DNA of 64,000 nucleotides from Corticimicrobacter sp040137905 (GCF_040137905.1 NZ_JBEFDG010000017.1:1-64000), one strand, 5' to 3'; positions 52,267 through 61,660 are shown, numbered from the stretch's first letter. Notes: generated by a model from the letters alone, not told the origin. A program made the numbers and translations.

Positions 52267-53334
52267 ATGCTGATGATCTCGGTCTGCATGATCGTCAAGG
52301 ACGAGGCCAGACACCTGGAAAAAACCCTGCAAGCGCTCATCCCCCACTTCGATGACATCGTTGTCGTGGACACAGGATCCACAGATCACTCCAAAGAAAT
52401 CGCCCGCCAGTTTGTGCCGAAAGTCCATGAATTCCGATGGGTCGATGATTTTTCTGCGGCACGCAACCATTCGATTCAATTCGCCAGGCATGACTGGGTC
52501 CTGGTCATTGATGCCGACGAGACGCTGGCAGCGCTGGATACCGGGCCTTTGCTGGCCTTGATGCAAGCACAGCCAGATGCAGTGGGGCGGATCAATATGA
52601 TCAACCACGCAGGAGAGAATGAAGAAACCGAGCGAATCAACCGACTGTTTCGAAAGTCACGCTACGGATACCAGGGCCTCATCCATGAACAAATCTGTCC
52701 GCATGTCGAAGCGCCGGACTTTGCCCGTTTTGACGCGCCCATCACACTGCATCATCTGGGCTACCAGACCGATATTCTGCAAGAAAAGGACAAACTGAGC
52801 CGCAACGTGAAATTGCTTGAGGCGGCACTGAGACTGGCCCCTGAAGATCCATACTTGCATTACCAGCTCGGCAAAACACACTATATTCATCGAAACTATC
52901 CTGCGGCTTGCACATGTCTTGAAAGATCTCTGCGACTACAAGCCGGTCATTTTTTTGAGTACAGCGAAGATCTGATCGAAACCTATGGATATTCCCTCAT
53001 CAATTCCGGTCAATATACCCAGGCGCTGAAATTCCTGGATTATGAAAAATACTGCCCTTCTACTGATTTTGTTTTCCTGAAGGCCCTGATATACATGAAC
53101 AACGCCGATATGCAACAGGCCGTTGATCATTTTCTTGCATGCACCAGAATGCCTCCCGGCCGCAAGAAGGGCGTGCATTCATTCAAGGCACTTTATAATA
53201 TCGGCGTGATTCTGGAATGCCTTGGAAACAATGAAGACGCTCTGGTTTTCTATCAGAACTGCGAGAACTACTCACCGGCAGTAGAGGGCATCGCACGCTT
53301 GAGTGCTACCAACAGGTCTACAGGGTACGTTTAG
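52267..53334 (+). CDS. family 2 glycosyltransferase with helical-repeat (TPR-like) C-terminus
   Basis: A 355-residue protein. The GT-A domain (1-about 220) begins MLMISVCMIVKDEARHLEKT and has VVDTGSTDHSKEIA, AARNHSIQFA and LVIDADETL. The C-terminal part (about 180-340) is made of TPR-like helices (LAPEDPYLHYQLGKTHYIHR, NYPAACTCLERSLRL, YNIGVILECLGNNEDALVFY). Transferases with this layout often act directly on proteins or peptides. The locus suggests flagellin; it could also act on another surface polymer. The 201 bases before it show no clear promoter. Confidence 0.85.
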   Translation: MLMISVCMIVKDEARHLEKTLQALIPHFDDIVVVDTGSTDHSKEIARQFVPKVHEFRWVDDFSAARNHSIQFARHDWVLVIDADETLAALDTGPLLALMQAQPDAVGRINMINHAGENEETERINRLFRKSRYGYQGLIHEQICPHVEAPDFARFDAPITLHHLGYQTDILQEKDKLSRNVKLLEAALRLAPEDPYLHYQLGKTHYIHRNYPAACTCLERSLRLQAGHFFEYSEDLIETYGYSLINSGQYTQALKFLDYEKYCPSTDFVFLKALIYMNNADMQQAVDHFLACTRMPPGRKKGVHSFKALYNIGVILECLGNNEDALVFYQNCENYSPAVEGIARLSATNRSTGYV

Positions 53335-53367
53335 AATAGTGCCAACGACCCCAAGCATAGGCCCGCC

Positions 53368-54141
53368 ATGTCGCACGCTCAGCGCCTTACCCCAACCGAC
53401 CAACAAGACCTGGAACAAGCCGTCCAGATCCTGCTGTCGCCCACGTTGACGGCAAAGCTGACGGGCGTCGTCGGCAAGCCGCTCGACAAGATTCTGGAGT
53501 ACCTGCCGCGCGGCATGGAAAGCAAGATTCAGGTGCTGGTCAAGACAGCACTGAGCAAGGCCGCCGACGCAGCCCTGTGGAGCCTGGGCAACGAACAAAA
53601 AGAGGCTTCACCCAAATGGAACAAGGCCTATGCGGCCATCTCGGGCGGAGTGGGGGGATTCTTCGGATTTACCGGCCTGGCCGTCGAGCTGCCCGTATCG
53701 ACGACTATCATGATGCGCGCGGTAGCAGACATTGCCCGCAGCGAAGGCTTCGATCTGGAAGATGAGGACACCAAACAGGCCTGCCTGCAGGTCTTTGCCC
53801 TGGGTGGAGAATCCAAGGATGACGATGCAGCCGAGACGACCTACTATGCCATGCGGCTGATGACCGCCGAGGTCATCACGACGCATGCCGGCAAATGGCT
53901 GAGCAGCCTGCTGGAAAAAGTGGCCACGCGGTTCGGCGTGGTGGTCACGGAAAAAGCGGCCGCGCAGGCCATTCCGATTGTCGGGGCGGCCAGCGGCGCA
54001 TTGATCAACACCATGTTCACTGATTTTTTCCAGGATATGGCGCGCGGCCACTTCACCGTCAAACGACTTGAGAAGGCATATGGCTTCGATACTGTGAAGG
54101 CCGAATTCAATCGGATTGCTGCCCAGAAAGAGCTGCGTTAA
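53368..54141 (+). CDS. EcsC family protein
   Basis: A 257-residue protein of the EcsC family, named after the third gene of the Bacillus ecs locus and of unknown biochemical role. Visible features are the amphipathic segments AAISGGVGGFFGFTGLAVEL and PVSTTIMMRAVADIARSEG, then VFALGGESKDDD and a C-terminal stretch AIPIVGAASGALINTMFTDF. It lies 33 bases after the glycosyltransferase stop; shared transcription is possible but not shown. Confidence 0.88.
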   Translation: MSHAQRLTPTDQQDLEQAVQILLSPTLTAKLTGVVGKPLDKILEYLPRGMESKIQVLVKTALSKAADAALWSLGNEQKEASPKWNKAYAAISGGVGGFFGFTGLAVELPVSTTIMMRAVADIARSEGFDLEDEDTKQACLQVFALGGESKDDDAAETTYYAMRLMTAEVITTHAGKWLSSLLEKVATRFGVVVTEKAAAQAIPIVGAASGALINTMFTDFFQDMARGHFTVKRLEKAYGFDTVKAEFNRIAAQKELR

Positions 54142-54176
54142 GGCAGCTCCAGGCTGCGGGCCGCCCTCGCTGCCTT
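54140..54176. terminator. hairpin between convergent genes
   Basis: AAGGCAGC / GCTGCCTT form an 8-bp stem around a 21-base loop between the convergent EcsC-like and YgiW-like genes. There is no T-run, so termination is uncertain. Confidence 0.4.
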
Positions 54177-54537
54177 ATTCAACAACCCGCATGACTTCCA
54201 CATCGATCTCGGGCGATTCGAGGAAGTCCTTCTCAACTTCACCGACGATCTCCACGCGGGTCTTTTCATCGATCGACTGGGCAGGGAAACGCTTGCGGTC
54301 GATCTCGACGCGGATTTCCTTCTGACCGTCCGAGAACAGGTATTTGTCGTCCGAGACCTGGCGCACCAGATGGCCACGCAGGATGACGCGCTGGTCATCG
54401 ACGGGATTATCAAGAATATCCTGAACGGAAACGGCCACGCCCTGTGCGCCCGGCCCGGTATATTGGGCCAGGGCTGGCTGGGCGGCAAGCAACGTGGCGG
54501 AGGCGGCAATGGCGGCGAGAAAACTGGTTTTTTGCAT
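54175..54537 (-). CDS. YgiW/YdeI-type periplasmic OB-fold stress protein
   Basis: A 120-residue protein with a Sec signal peptide (cleaved near PALAQ) and one BOF (bacterial OB-fold) domain: VQDILDNPVDDQRVILRGHL, KYLFSDGQKEIRVEID and TRVEIVGEVEKD. The family is periplasmic and linked to stress tolerance, although its ligand is unclear. It is monocistronic and converges on the EcsC-like gene. Confidence 0.92.
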   Translation of the reverse strand: MQKTSFLAAIAASATLLAAQPALAQYTGPGAQGVAVSVQDILDNPVDDQRVILRGHLVRQVSDDKYLFSDGQKEIRVEIDRKRFPAQSIDEKTRVEIVGEVEKDFLESPEIDVEVMRVVE

Positions 54538-54697
54538 ATCTAAACTCCAGATCAGTTGAATGGATACTGCCTCGATTCATCAAGGCATGGATTTAGTATG
54601 GCAAACTGCTCCCATATGGAGCATGAACGAACCATTCACACTCCATTCATGCTGAACCGGATACGGCCATTTTCCAGATGCACCACTCCAGGAGTCC

Positions 54698-55318
54698 ATG
54701 ATGAATGATCGACCTTCTTCCGAACACCACGACAATCCGGTACCGGGCCTTTCACCCACGGCCCCGCTGGTCAGCAACCTGACGGCACTGGGCGCGCACT
54801 GGGGCTGGTTTGTCGGGCTGGGCATCCTGCTGCTGGTACTGGGCCTGATCGGTGCCGTCTATGTGCTGGCCTTCACGCTGGTGAGCGTGCTGTTCGTCGG
54901 TGCCCTGATGCTGGCGGGCGGCATTCTGCACCTGATCCAGGCGTGGCGAATCAAGGGCTGGAGCGGCTTCCTGGTCTGGACGGTCAGTGGACTGTTCTAC
55001 ATCGCGGCCGGATTGCTGGCACTCTACAACCCGATTGCGGGCGCGGCCGCGCTGACCCTGCTGCTGGGAGCCGTGCTGATCGCGGCAGGTGCCCTGAGGC
55101 TATGGCTATGGTTCAACAACCGCAGCCAGGCGGGCTGGAAATGGCTGGCGCTCTCGGGGCTGATCACGCTGCTGGCAGGTTTGCTCATTGCGGCAGGGTG
55201 GCCTGCCAACAGCCTCTGGATCCTGGGCTTCCTGCTGGCCCTCGACCTGCTGTTCCAGGGCATCACGCTGATCATGCTGGGGCAGGCGCTGCGCCGGGGG
55301 CATACGACAGCACGCTAG
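54698..55318 (+). CDS. HdeD/DUF308 family membrane protein
   Basis: A 206-residue inner-membrane protein with about six TM helices in three similar pairs, typical of HdeD/DUF308 (GLGILLLVLGLIGAVYVLAF, VLFVGALMLAGGILHLIQAW, AAGLLALYNPIAGAAALTLL). HdeD is associated with acid resistance in enterics. AGGAG sits 3 bases before the ATG at 54698 and 6 before the ATG at 54701, so the second may be the true start. Confidence 0.88.
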   Translation: MMNDRPSSEHHDNPVPGLSPTAPLVSNLTALGAHWGWFVGLGILLLVLGLIGAVYVLAFTLVSVLFVGALMLAGGILHLIQAWRIKGWSGFLVWTVSGLFYIAAGLLALYNPIAGAAALTLLLGAVLIAAGALRLWLWFNNRSQAGWKWLALSGLITLLAGLLIAAGWPANSLWILGFLLALDLLFQGITLIMLGQALRRGHTTAR

Positions 55319-55326
55319 TTGCACCG

Positions 55327-55357
55327 GTGGCCAGGTTTATACAGGTGTCCTGGCCAC
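55327..55357 (+). terminator. hairpin downstream of the HdeD-like gene
   Basis: A 9-bp stem (GTGGCCAGG / CCTGGCCAC) with a 13-base loop lies 9 bases past the stop; a second dyad (CACCG / CGGTG) lies at 55370-55384. Neither has a T-run. The remaining sequence to 55485 shows nothing else. Confidence 0.4.
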
Positions 55358-55485
55358 AGGATACATACTCACCGTTCAACGGTGCCTGTGTCCATGATGC
55401 GGTGCCCCGTTCCGACGGTCGTGCCGCCATCCACTGCTATCCAACAGAACCGGCACGCCTTCCTGGCTGACGGTTCGGCCGGTCG

Positions 55486-56730
55486 CTATCCGACCTCGCG
55501 CAGACTCTCGGCCGGATCGATCCGTACTGCCCGACGAGTGCCTGCCCACGAGACACTACCCGCCAGCAACAGCGTCAAGACATACCCCACCGCCATCTGC
55601 CAGCCAGCCAGTTCGCACACAAACCGTCCTGTCGCCGGGCCACCACCCAGCACCGCATCAAACACCAGGCTGCCCAGACCGTAGATCAACAGACTGCAGG
55701 CATAGGCCGCCGAAGAAAGGCACAGCGCCTGAACCTGCATCAACCAGGCCAGCTCGCCCTGGGTGCTGCCAAGCAGCCCCAATACGGCCAGATTGCGCCG
55801 CTTGCGCTCAATATTGGAGAGAAAGGCACCGGCCAGCGAGGCGATGCATCCAAGCAGCGCCGCCACTGCGATCACACCAAACACCCAGCCCAGCACGGTG
55901 GATATCTGCCGGACGCTGTCTGCCTGTGCCTGCTGGCTGCGCGTATCGATATGCTGTTCCTGCAACCAGCGCGCCAATGAACTGATGCGGTCGGCATCAG
56001 AGGCATAGAGCCTGACACGAGCATAGCGGACAGGCTCGTCGTCATCTGCGGCACGCCCTGTGGTCAGCCCTGAGCGCTCGACCCGATAACCGTCGCGAAA
56101 ACGCTCCAGTTCGACCAGGAGCGGCAGGGGTGCCAATGCAGCCAGTCGGTCCATGCCATGCGCCGGCAGCACATCAGCCACCCGAACCTGCCACTGGCCA
56201 CGCTCCAGCACGCCATCCAGGCGACGCTGTGCGCCCAGCGTCAGGGTATCGCCAGGCGCAGCCTGCAAGCGCATCGCCAGGGCACTGCTCAGGAAAAGGG
56301 CGGGCAAAGTCTGCGCAACCGCATCGGCGGAAGGCAAGGCTGCGGCCTGTTCCTCTGCCCGCAACGGATCGCCATCCGCCGTTGGAATCAGCTCGATGTT
56401 CTCGGCAAAGCGGCGGCTGTCCGCGAGCAGGTCGCCACGCAGGTTGAGTACCCGGGTCATGCCCACGGCAAATGCCACATCGGCACGCGCTTGCGCGGCA
56501 GCGACCCAGGCATCGTCGAAATCGCCGCTACCCAGCATACGGACCTCAAGTGCATCGGGGCTGCGCACCAGATCGCTGCGCAATTGCTCGACCACGCCTT
56601 GCTTGAGGCCAAACAGCAGCAGCAGGGGGGCAATCACGGCCACCAGCGTCGCCATCATGAACAGCGACACCTTGCGGTCATGCAGCAGGTCGGCCACCGC
56701 CAGGCGGGCCAGGAGGATTCGACGCATCAT
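55486..56730 (-). CDS. FtsX-like ABC transporter permease (TagS-like)
   Basis: A 414-residue permease with an N-terminal TM helix (FMMATLVAVIAPLLLLFGLK), a large periplasmic domain (about 45-270), and three C-terminal TM helices (VLGWVFGVIAVAALLGCIAS, ALCLSSAAYACSLLIYGLGS and near 375-395). It starts 2 bases after the ATPase stop. The order vWA protein, ATPase, permease is the same as ppkA-tagT-tagS in type VI secretion threonine-phosphorylation loci; a MacB/Lol-like role is the alternative. Confidence 0.82.
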   Translation of the reverse strand: MMRRILLARLAVADLLHDRKVSLFMMATLVAVIAPLLLLFGLKQGVVEQLRSDLVRSPDALEVRMLGSGDFDDAWVAAAQARADVAFAVGMTRVLNLRGDLLADSRRFAENIELIPTADGDPLRAEEQAAALPSADAVAQTLPALFLSSALAMRLQAAPGDTLTLGAQRRLDGVLERGQWQVRVADVLPAHGMDRLAALAPLPLLVELERFRDGYRVERSGLTTGRAADDDEPVRYARVRLYASDADRISSLARWLQEQHIDTRSQQAQADSVRQISTVLGWVFGVIAVAALLGCIASLAGAFLSNIERKRRNLAVLGLLGSTQGELAWLMQVQALCLSSAAYACSLLIYGLGSLVFDAVLGGGPATGRFVCELAGWQMAVGYVLTLLLAGSVSWAGTRRAVRIDPAESLREVG

Positions 56731-56732
56731 CG

Positions 56733-57434
56733 CTAGCCCACCAGTTCGAAAGTCGTTGCGCCCGGCATGCTGCAGGCCGTGATGCGGGGCAGACCAAAGC
56801 CCTGTACCAGCGGCCAGTCGTGGGACACGATCAGGGCAGCCATGCCCATCTCACGCACCAGCGCCAAAAACAACTCCAGCAGCGTATAGGCATGATGCGG
56901 ATCGAGGGCCGCCGTGGGCTCGTCGGCCAGCAACAGGTCCGGCTCATGGGCAATGGCCCGGATGAAGGCTGCACGCTGGCGCTCGCCGATCGACAGCGCG
57001 GCAGGACGCTTGTCGAGCGCAGACTCCAGGCGCAAGGTGGTGCAGCAGTGGGCAAGTCGTTCCGACCAGGCCGGCAGCCCCAGCAGCCGGCGCGGCAGGG
57101 TGATGTTGTCACGAATGCTCAGAAAAGGCAGCAGGCCTCCCTGCTGCAGCACAAAACCCAGCTTCTCGGCACGCAACCGGGCCAGGGCCGGCTCATCGCC
57201 TTGCTGGATCAGCGCAGCAACATCCGTGCGCCCGAGTTCGAAATGCCCGATGGTTTCCGGCTTGAGCAGCAGGCCAATGGCCTCCAGCAGCGTACTCTTG
57301 CCACAGCCACTCTCGCCCGTGACGGCCCAGACGTCGCCTGATGCCAGGCTCAGCGCCGGCAGGCTGATGCTGTGCTGGCCGGGACCTTGGCCGCGCACTA
57401 CCGTCAGGTTCAGGATTTCCAGCATGGACTGCAT
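56733..57434 (-). CDS. ABC transporter ATPase (TagT-like)
   Basis: A 233-residue ATPase of the LolD/MacB/FtsE type. Walker A is GESGCGKSTLLEAIGLLL, the Q-loop is in LGFVLQQGGLLPFLS, the signature is LSIGERQRAAFIRAIAH, Walker B is LLLADEPTAALDP, and the H-loop is in ALIVSHDWPL. It partners the permease at 55486 and follows the vWA gene with a 1-base gap. Confidence 0.92.
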   Translation of the reverse strand: MQSMLEILNLTVVRGQGPGQHSISLPALSLASGDVWAVTGESGCGKSTLLEAIGLLLKPETIGHFELGRTDVAALIQQGDEPALARLRAEKLGFVLQQGGLLPFLSIRDNITLPRRLLGLPAWSERLAHCCTTLRLESALDKRPAALSIGERQRAAFIRAIAHEPDLLLADEPTAALDPHHAYTLLELFLALVREMGMAALIVSHDWPLVQGFGLPRITACSMPGATTFELVG

Positions 57435-57435
57435 G

Positions 57436-59454
57436 TCAGGGCATCATTTCGAGAGGAACAGGGTAGACATCATCGCGCACATCGCCATCGTGCGCCAGCG
57501 AGATCCAGCGATCGACATCTTCGTTGTAGCGTTCATAGAGCCGCAGGCGCGCCTTGAGCCCATCGATGAAGGCTGCCTGCGTCTGGCGATCCCAACTGCG
57601 CCAGGCCTCTTCATCAAGCGACATGATGGCACTGCGATAGGGCAGGCTGTCCAGATATTCACCGACCCGCATGCCGGGAGACACGTCCCCGGACAGGTCA
57701 TCGCGCCGGGCGGCCTCATCCGGGTTGGTGCCCATGGAAGCGGCCACGCTGCGCAGTCGGGCAAACATGTCCTGCTCCGATCCGAATCCGGATTCGACGG
57801 CCTCCAGTGCTTGCCTGACGGCATCGCTCAGATCGCTCAATTGTGCCTTGGTCAGCAGCACTCGCGCTTCGGTCGCCGGCACATCCGGCCGGCGCAAGTC
57901 ATGATCGCTGATCCAGCCACGCAGGACCGTCGGCACGCTGGCGGCACTGCGCCCCCCCAGCCAGGACAACTGCATGGCATGGCCTACCTGGGCAGCATCG
58001 TGACGAATCTGCTGATCGGCATCGTCGGTATCTGCCTTTTTCTGGTCAGGCCTGACAATGCCTGCCAGGGCCACCTCTTGCCCGTCAGTACCGGCACGCC
58101 CGCCAACTCGCTCGACCAGCGTTTCGGTCAGGGCACCGATTCTGCGACCAAAGGTGCGCACATTGCCCGCATCAATCGGGTAATACAGCGGGGCATCGGC
58201 CGCCGCGTGCTGCGCCAATACGCGATATTGCTGCTCGGCACGCGCATGGTTGCGCCGTCCCGCCGGCGTGCGCAGGTGCAGCGCAAAAATGGCGATACCG
58301 GCATCGGCTGCCGCCTGCCGGACCTGGGCAGCATCCAGTCCGGTCGAGGACAGGGCATCGGCTGCATCAAGCGCGCCCGCATCGGTCACCAGAACGATAT
58401 AGCGGGCATCGAAGCCGCTCCAGTCGATCCCATCGATGGCCTGCATGACACCCGCGTAGGCATCTTCGTCGAAGCGGCTGCTGGAAACGGTTGCCTGCCG
58501 GATATCGGCCACCTGGGCCATGAAAGTGGCTTCGTCGCTGGCCTGGCTGGGGTCGGCATAGATGCGGCTGGTGTATTCGAGGCCGGGTACGGCGGCAACG
58601 TTGGAGCGATAGGCCACCATGCCGAAGCGTACGTCCTGGGTCTGCCCCTGCGCCCGCATCCGGGCATAGACCTGCCGGATCATGTCGCGAGTCTGGTCGA
58701 TGTAGGGACGCATGGAAATGGTCGTGTCGATGACGAACACCACGGCGGTGCGCAACGTACCTGCTGCGCTTGCTGTTGCATCCGTCATCGCAAGCGACCG
58801 GCCCGTTGCCGGCCCTGCGGCACGACTGGCGTTGAGCGAGGCGACTTCCAGCAGCCTGACCACCTGACCATCGGGCGTCATGATTTCCTCGCCCGACAGC
58901 ACGGGCAGCAGATAGAACTGCCGCTGCGGGTCAATGGCCACGGAAGGCTCCCGGGCCAGCACGCCATCGGCCTGGCCCGTGTGCTGCAACCGGGCCTGCA
59001 GGGTATCCAGCCTTGCCCCCCGGTCGGGTTGCAGGAGCAGATCCTCAAGCTGTTCGCGATGCTCGAAAAACAACAGCGGGTCGCGCCGGGCCGGGCTGGT
59101 CAGGGCCAGCGTCAACTGCGTATTCCATTCGACCGCGCAGGCAGCAGGGATCCAGCCGCTGCGCTGCCCATGGGCATCCGGCCCGACCTGCAGCCAGTCG
59201 CTGCCATCGGCGGCACGCTGGCGGGCATAGACATAATGCCGACTCAGGGGTGGCAGTATCCGGATTGAACCCGGATCACCCGCAGCGACCGACCCACCCG
59301 CCGTGTCATGCAGAATGCAATCCTGAGCGGCCAACACGCGCTGGTACAGCGTCTGGCGGCCAGGCTGCAGCAACGGTGCGGTGCTGTCGGCAGCCACGCA
59401 CGCCCATGCCGCAAGCATGAGCCACAGTGAAAGAAGGGCACGCATCGATTTCAT
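57436..59454 (-). CDS. periplasmic vWA-domain protein, PpkA-like without kinase
   Basis: A 672-residue exported protein. The start at 59454 gives a signal peptide (MKSMRALLSLWLMLAAWACV, cleaved after about AAD); the frame is open further but lacks a plausible start. The N-terminal region (LLQPGRQTLYQRVLAAQDCI, SDWLQVGPDAHGQRSGWIPA) resembles the periplasmic part of the PpkA kinase. The vWA domain (about 240-430) has a MIDAS-like VVFVIDTTISM and FGMVAYRSN. The Ser/Thr kinase and TM part of PpkA are absent. Together with tagT/tagS-like genes it forms a partial T6SS signalling module. Confidence 0.78.
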   Translation of the reverse strand: MKSMRALLSLWLMLAAWACVAADSTAPLLQPGRQTLYQRVLAAQDCILHDTAGGSVAAGDPGSIRILPPLSRHYVYARQRAADGSDWLQVGPDAHGQRSGWIPAACAVEWNTQLTLALTSPARRDPLLFFEHREQLEDLLLQPDRGARLDTLQARLQHTGQADGVLAREPSVAIDPQRQFYLLPVLSGEEIMTPDGQVVRLLEVASLNASRAAGPATGRSLAMTDATASAAGTLRTAVVFVIDTTISMRPYIDQTRDMIRQVYARMRAQGQTQDVRFGMVAYRSNVAAVPGLEYTSRIYADPSQASDEATFMAQVADIRQATVSSSRFDEDAYAGVMQAIDGIDWSGFDARYIVLVTDAGALDAADALSSTGLDAAQVRQAAADAGIAIFALHLRTPAGRRNHARAEQQYRVLAQHAAADAPLYYPIDAGNVRTFGRRIGALTETLVERVGGRAGTDGQEVALAGIVRPDQKKADTDDADQQIRHDAAQVGHAMQLSWLGGRSAASVPTVLRGWISDHDLRRPDVPATEARVLLTKAQLSDLSDAVRQALEAVESGFGSEQDMFARLRSVAASMGTNPDEAARRDDLSGDVSPGMRVGEYLDSLPYRSAIMSLDEEAWRSWDRQTQAAFIDGLKARLRLYERYNEDVDRWISLAHDGDVRDDVYPVPLEMMP

Positions 59455-59573
59455 AATGGCGAAGCATAGCAGCCAGACTGGCAGATCGGCACCTTGAGCA
59501 GAACCGGATTTCAGGCACAATTGCAGCGGTAGGCTTACATGCCCCTATTTCGGCCATACACGTCACCCACACC

Positions 59574-59774
59574 ATGCGCATCACCGACACTCGACTGCCC
59601 GACATCAAGCTCATCGAGCCCGACGTTTTCCACAAGACCACCGACTACTGGTGCCGGGATCTGGAGCGCGGGCTGCGCTGGGACGATCCCAAGATCGGCA
59701 TCGTCTGGCCGGGTGGGGTCGAGCCGATACTGGCGGAGAAGGATCGGGACAATCCGGAGTTGCAAAGGCCATAG
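59574..59774 (+). pseudogene. internally deleted rmlC remnant
   Basis: A 66-codon open frame in which an RmlC N-terminus (TRLPDIKLIEPDVF) is joined directly to an RmlC C-terminal part (KTTDYW, RGLRWDDPKIGIVWPGG, LAEKDRDNPEL). Compared with the intact epimerase at 36582, about 118 residues are missing, including the active-site His region. It cannot be an active epimerase. The in-frame join suggests one deletion. It may mark a lost rml locus. Confidence 0.8.
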
Positions 59775-59816
59775 GGCAGGTGGGCTTTGTCCCGACCAGG
59801 ACATCCGGCAACCTAT

Positions 59817-60641
59817 TTACAGCGCATCATCAACGGGCTCCCACTCGTCGCCGGTTTCACGGCTCACCAGCCTGAGGTTATAAATTGTCCCAATGAGCTT
59901 CGATGTCATGACCTCATTCGGTGCACCGTCCACCATAATGCGCCCCTGATGCAGTACTGCGATACGGGTAGCTGTCCGTGCCGCCTGTTCAGGAAGATGC
60001 GTAGAAAACAGAATGCCATGTCCCTCGGCAGCCAAGCCACGCAAGTGTTTGAGCAAACGGACCTGGTTACCAAAATCCAGGCTGCTCGTCGGTTCGTCCA
60101 GAATCAGCAGGCGCGCCCCCTGGGCAAGGGCACGGGCAATCAGGGTCAATTGCCTTTCGCCTCCTGAAATTTCCGTATATGGCTGATCTGCCAGATGCAA
60201 AAGCCCCATCCGCCCGAGTATCTGATCGACCACAGCCCTGTCTTGCGCATTTGGCGGAAGGATCAGGCGTGTCTCGGCAATGCGTCCCAGCATGGCCACC
60301 TCACGCACCGTATAAGGAAACACTGCCGTATGGCCTTGAGGGACATAAGCGATACGCCTGGCGATATCGCGTGCGGACCAGGTCGCAATATTTCGTCCCT
60401 GGAGGCAGACCACACCCCCCTTTGGCCTGATCAGCCCCAGAAAGAGACGAAACAGCGTACTTTTGCCTGCACCATTTGCACCCAGCAAGGCAACGATTTC
60501 GCCTTGCCTCAGCGAGAACTCGATCTCCGTCAGAACCGTACGGACACCATGACTGAAAGAAAGACGACTGGCCTGAAGCGTGACGACCTCCTGCTCGTGC
60601 TTGGCTTGGTTCATCTGTGTTTTCCGTAACATCACGTCCAC
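59817..60641 (-). CDS. siderophore-type ABC transporter ATPase (FecE/FhuC family)
   Basis: ATPase of 274 residues for an iron-chelate importer. Walker A is LLGANGAGKSTLFRLFLGL, the signature is ISGGERQLTLIARALAQGA, Walker B is LLILDEPTSSLDF, and the H-loop is in ILFSTHLPEQA. The first ATG (60641) overlaps the permease stop by 10 bases; the ATG at 60632 is equally possible and would give a TGATG-type junction. It is the last gene of the receptor-SBP-permease-ATPase series. Confidence 0.94.
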   Translation of the reverse strand: MDVMLRKTQMNQAKHEQEVVTLQASRLSFSHGVRTVLTEIEFSLRQGEIVALLGANGAGKSTLFRLFLGLIRPKGGVVCLQGRNIATWSARDIARRIAYVPQGHTAVFPYTVREVAMLGRIAETRLILPPNAQDRAVVDQILGRMGLLHLADQPYTEISGGERQLTLIARALAQGARLLILDEPTSSLDFGNQVRLLKHLRGLAAEGHGILFSTHLPEQAARTATRIAVLHQGRIMVDGAPNEVMTSKLIGTIYNLRLVSRETGDEWEPVDDAL

Positions 60642-61660
60642 GCACGTCTGGCCCTGCCCAGCACCAGCAGGAAAAGCGGAATACCCAACAAGTCCGTCAA
60701 GACCCCAATCGGCAATTCTGCATGCGTCAGGCTACGCGCCAAAGTATCTACACAGACCAGGAAGATGGCACCGAGCAAGGCGCTCCCCGGGATCAGGCCT
60801 ACATTGCCAGGCCCAAACAGCAGCCGGGCAACGTGAGGGATGACAAGCCCCAGCCAGCCAATCATACCGACCAGCGACACCGATAGCGATGACACCAATG
60901 TTGCCGCCCCAATCACCCCATAGCGTACAAATGCCACGGGGATACCTAGCGTACGCGCTTCATCATCACCCATGGTCAGTGCATCCAGGGCTCGACCAGA
61001 AAGCGCCAGGAGAAAGATACCAACCAATATCGGACCTGACGCCCACTGTATCTGCAACCAGTCCAGTCCGCCCAAGCTACCCATCAGCCAATAGATCAGG
61101 GAGGGCAACTGCTCATAGGGATCCGCGAGATATTTGACGATAGACAGGCCTGAAGTAAACAATGCCGCCGAGATCATCCCGCCCAATACCAGCATGATCA
61201 GCGATCCCCCCCCGAACAATCGGGCAACCAGCACGCCAAGCCCCACGGCAAGCAGGCCCATGCCGAACGCCGACAATTGCACATACAACCAGTTTCCCAG
61301 CACCAGCATCCCCAGCGCCGCACCAAAACTGGCCCCGCTCAAGACCCCAAGAATACCGGGAGATACCAACGGATTGCGGAACACGGCCTGAAACGCACAA
61401 CCCGATGATGCCAGCGCCGCCCCCACCAAAGCAGCCGCCAGGATCCGGGGCAGCCGTACTTCCATGATGATGCGATCAAAGGTCTGGAACGAATCCTGTG
61501 CCATGGAGGTCAGATCCAGACGTGTGCCAGCCCATGCCAGGATGTCTGTCAGCGTCAACGGATATCGACCGACAGTGAGGGCAAAGCAAATGCTGAATAC
61601 CAACAGGACTGGCAAAATCACCAGACCCGTACGAATACTGCGTATCGGCATGCTCGACAT
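60632..61660 (-). CDS. FecCD-family iron-chelate ABC permease
   Basis: A 342-residue permease with about ten TM helices. Family motifs are RLPRILAAALVGAALASSGC, FQAVFRNPLVSPGILGVLSG, GDDEARTLGIPV and IGWLGLVIPHVARLL. One gene encodes the whole permease subunit, which would act as a homodimer. It starts next to the binding-protein stop. Confidence 0.95.
   Translation of the reverse strand: MSSMPIRSIRTGLVILPVLLVFSICFALTVGRYPLTLTDILAWAGTRLDLTSMAQDSFQTFDRIIMEVRLPRILAAALVGAALASSGCAFQAVFRNPLVSPGILGVLSGASFGAALGMLVLGNWLYVQLSAFGMGLLAVGLGVLVARLFGGGSLIMLVLGGMISAALFTSGLSIVKYLADPYEQLPSLIYWLMGSLGGLDWLQIQWASGPILVGIFLLALSGRALDALTMGDDEARTLGIPVAFVRYGVIGAATLVSSLSVSLVGMIGWLGLVIPHVARLLFGPGNVGLIPGSALLGAIFLVCVDTLARSLTHAELPIGVLTDLLGIPLFLLVLGRARRAWT

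Noticed and set aside
56914..59268. Open frame of 784 codons on the plus strand
   Set aside because: Antisense to the TagT-like ATPase and the vWA gene, which both have clear domains; the translated sequence has no recognisable fold.
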